Assembly (NCBI GenBank): GCA_023451395.1
Contig: JAEXZL010000094.1
Span: 1 to 5,750, forward strand
Source: Bacillota bacterium
GTDB taxonomy: Bacteria > Bacillota > Clostridia > Clostridiales > Clostridiaceae
Length of the DNA: 5,750 bases
Direction of reading: 5' to 3'
The notes under the pieces are model-generated. The model saw nothing but the letters and a program-made list of their open reading frames with translations, made no database searches and was not told the origin of the DNA. Positions 4,860 to 5,750 of the stretch are shown here, piece by piece; within the stretch, counting starts at the first letter, position 1, and each line of letters starts with the position of its first letter. The translations under genes and the position numbers were made by a program.

Positions 4860-5750
4860 CTTTTACTCTCCTTTAAAAGCAGATATATAAAATAGCTTCC
4901 CCCTAGAAAATTAATAATTACGCTTAAATTAGTGCTAAAATCAAAAACTCTTTCTACAATAAGTTGTCCACCTACCAAGGAAACAACACTTAATAATATT
5001 GCTGTTACAAACCAGTATCCATGCTTATAGGTCTTCATTAATTCCTTAGCAAGATTCACAACCAATATCCCTAAAAATGTAATAGGTCCAACTAAGGCTG
5101 TGGATATAGAAACAAGCACCGCAACTATAGCAAGATATTTCTTAACTATTTTGTTATAATCAACACCTAAATTAATAGCATTATCTCTTCCTAATGACAT
5201 AACATCTAAATACTTTATATCTCTATAGGCTATTACACCAATGACGGTAATTACTCCTATGCTTAGGGTTAATATTCCTGTATTTACATTACTAAAGCTA
5301 GCAAACATCTTATCCTGTATTATCAAAAACTCATTTGGGTCTATAAGTATCTGCATAAAGGAGGAAAGACTGCCAAAAAAGCTACCAAAAATCATTCCAA
5401 CAAGGAGTAAAAAGTATACATTTTGGGAATCTCTTTTAAACATTAGCTTATATAATACTGCTGAAAAACCCATCATCATCAAAAGACTCATAAGGAAATT
5501 CACGTTTTTATTAGCTACAATAAGGCTTCCGGATCCAAAGAGATAAACAACCAAGGTTTGAATAAACATGTATAAGGAATCAAGTCCCAAAACACTAGGC
5601 GTTAACACTCTATTATTTGTTATAGTTTGAAAAACTACAGAGGTAAAAGCAATGCAACCCCCTGTTAAAGCCATTGCAAGGATCTTTTTGATTCTCCTTG
5701 GAAAATTATAATCAAAATTCTTAGGTGTTAAACCTATAAAAAGAATAATA
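4856..5750 (-). CDS. FecCD-type siderophore ABC permease, YclO-like (5' end outside window)
   Basis: The frame is open to the right edge (first whole codon at 5749), giving about 297 residues of a family usually 310-340 long, so only the N-terminal helix or so is missing. An in-frame ATG at 5672-5674 is internal: the conserved stretch FPRRIKKILAMALTGGCIAF, matching the family's R-x-PR motif before helix 2, runs across it. Counting from that ATG, hydrophobic segments lie near 1-17, 31-47, 58-78, 87-110, 131-150, 181-205, 222-240 and 248-267. The loop LGRDNAINLGVDYNKI (161-176) is the region expected to dock onto the ATPase, and GPITFLGILVVNLAKE (196-211) is the variant of the family's GPIxFxGL motif seen in petrobactin-type permeases. 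NNRVLTPSVLGLDSLY (20-35) points to the second permease (YclO rather than YclN), so a partner permease gene should lie just outside the window. The stop overlaps the ATPase start. Confidence 0.93.
   Translation of the reverse strand, partial: IILFIGLTPKNFDYNFPRRIKKILAMALTGGCIAFTSVVFQTITNNRVLTPSVLGLDSLYMFIQTLVVYLFGSGSLIVANKNVNFLMSLLMMMGFSAVLYKLMFKRDSQNVYFLLLVGMIFGSFFGSLSSFMQILIDPNEFLIIQDKMFASFSNVNTGILTLSIGVITVIGVIAYRDIKYLDVMSLGRDNAINLGVDYNKIVKKYLAIVAVLVSISTALVGPITFLGILVVNLAKELMKTYKHGYWFVTAILLSVVSLVGGQLIVERVFDFSTNLSVIINFLGGSYFIYLLLKESKR

Noticed and set aside
5241..5546. Plus-strand open frame of 101 codons
   Set aside because: It lies entirely antisense to the permease gene, which has clear FecCD homology; no sensible ribosome site or protein features.
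5672..5700. ATG at 5672-5674, with a GGAG string upstream, as the permease start
   Set aside because: The family's conserved R-x-PR stretch reads through in frame upstream of this ATG, the GGAG is too far from it, and starting here would remove the first transmembrane helix.

Overview
The window is AT-rich and gene-dense, with strong AGGAGG-type ribosome binding sites and Gram-positive lipoprotein signals. Gene content points to a low-GC Firmicute, most likely a Clostridium-like organism; this rests on composition and protein resemblance only. One gene fragment on the left reads on the plus strand. Everything from 477 to the right edge reads on the minus strand, so transcription converges at about 386-476.

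Left part (1-1401). The 3' end of an unrecognised plus-strand gene (2-385) ends at a terminator whose symmetry should work in both directions (383-424). Facing it is a two-gene minus-strand unit: a barnase-type guanyl-preferring ribonuclease (792-1286) followed by its barstar-type inhibitor (477-755). All but one of the main barnase active-site residues are present. The enzyme starts with a lipoprotein signal peptide instead of a plain secretion signal. The single exception is the position of barnase Arg59 (here Tyr113), and its contact in barstar, Glu76, is also changed (Asn77), so both sides of one interface contact appear to have changed together.

Middle (1402-3098). A full-length MATE-family multidrug/Na+(H+) antiporter (1402-2808) is preceded by about 290 bases without a gene. 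That stretch holds a good promoter (perfect TATAAT) whose -35 lies inside a perfect 9+9 bp inverted repeat, probably the operator of a local regulator, and the terminator of the next operon (2994-3023).

Right part (3099-5750). This is the distal part of an iron-siderophore ABC importer operon: a FecCD-type permease (cut by the right edge), an ATPase that overlaps it by ATGA, and a lipoprotein substrate-binding protein. The order permease-ATPase-binding protein and the sequences resemble Bacillus subtilis yclO-yclP-yclQ (petrobactin/catecholate uptake). The binding protein keeps three arginines plus a His and a Tyr at spacings close to those of the CeuE/YclQ ligand site. The first permease (yclN-like) and the operon promoter should lie just beyond position 5750.

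Together the genes are surface and export functions: nutrient iron capture, small-molecule efflux, and a tethered RNase with its protective inhibitor. No CRISPR array, tRNA, rRNA, insertion sequence or phage gene was seen.
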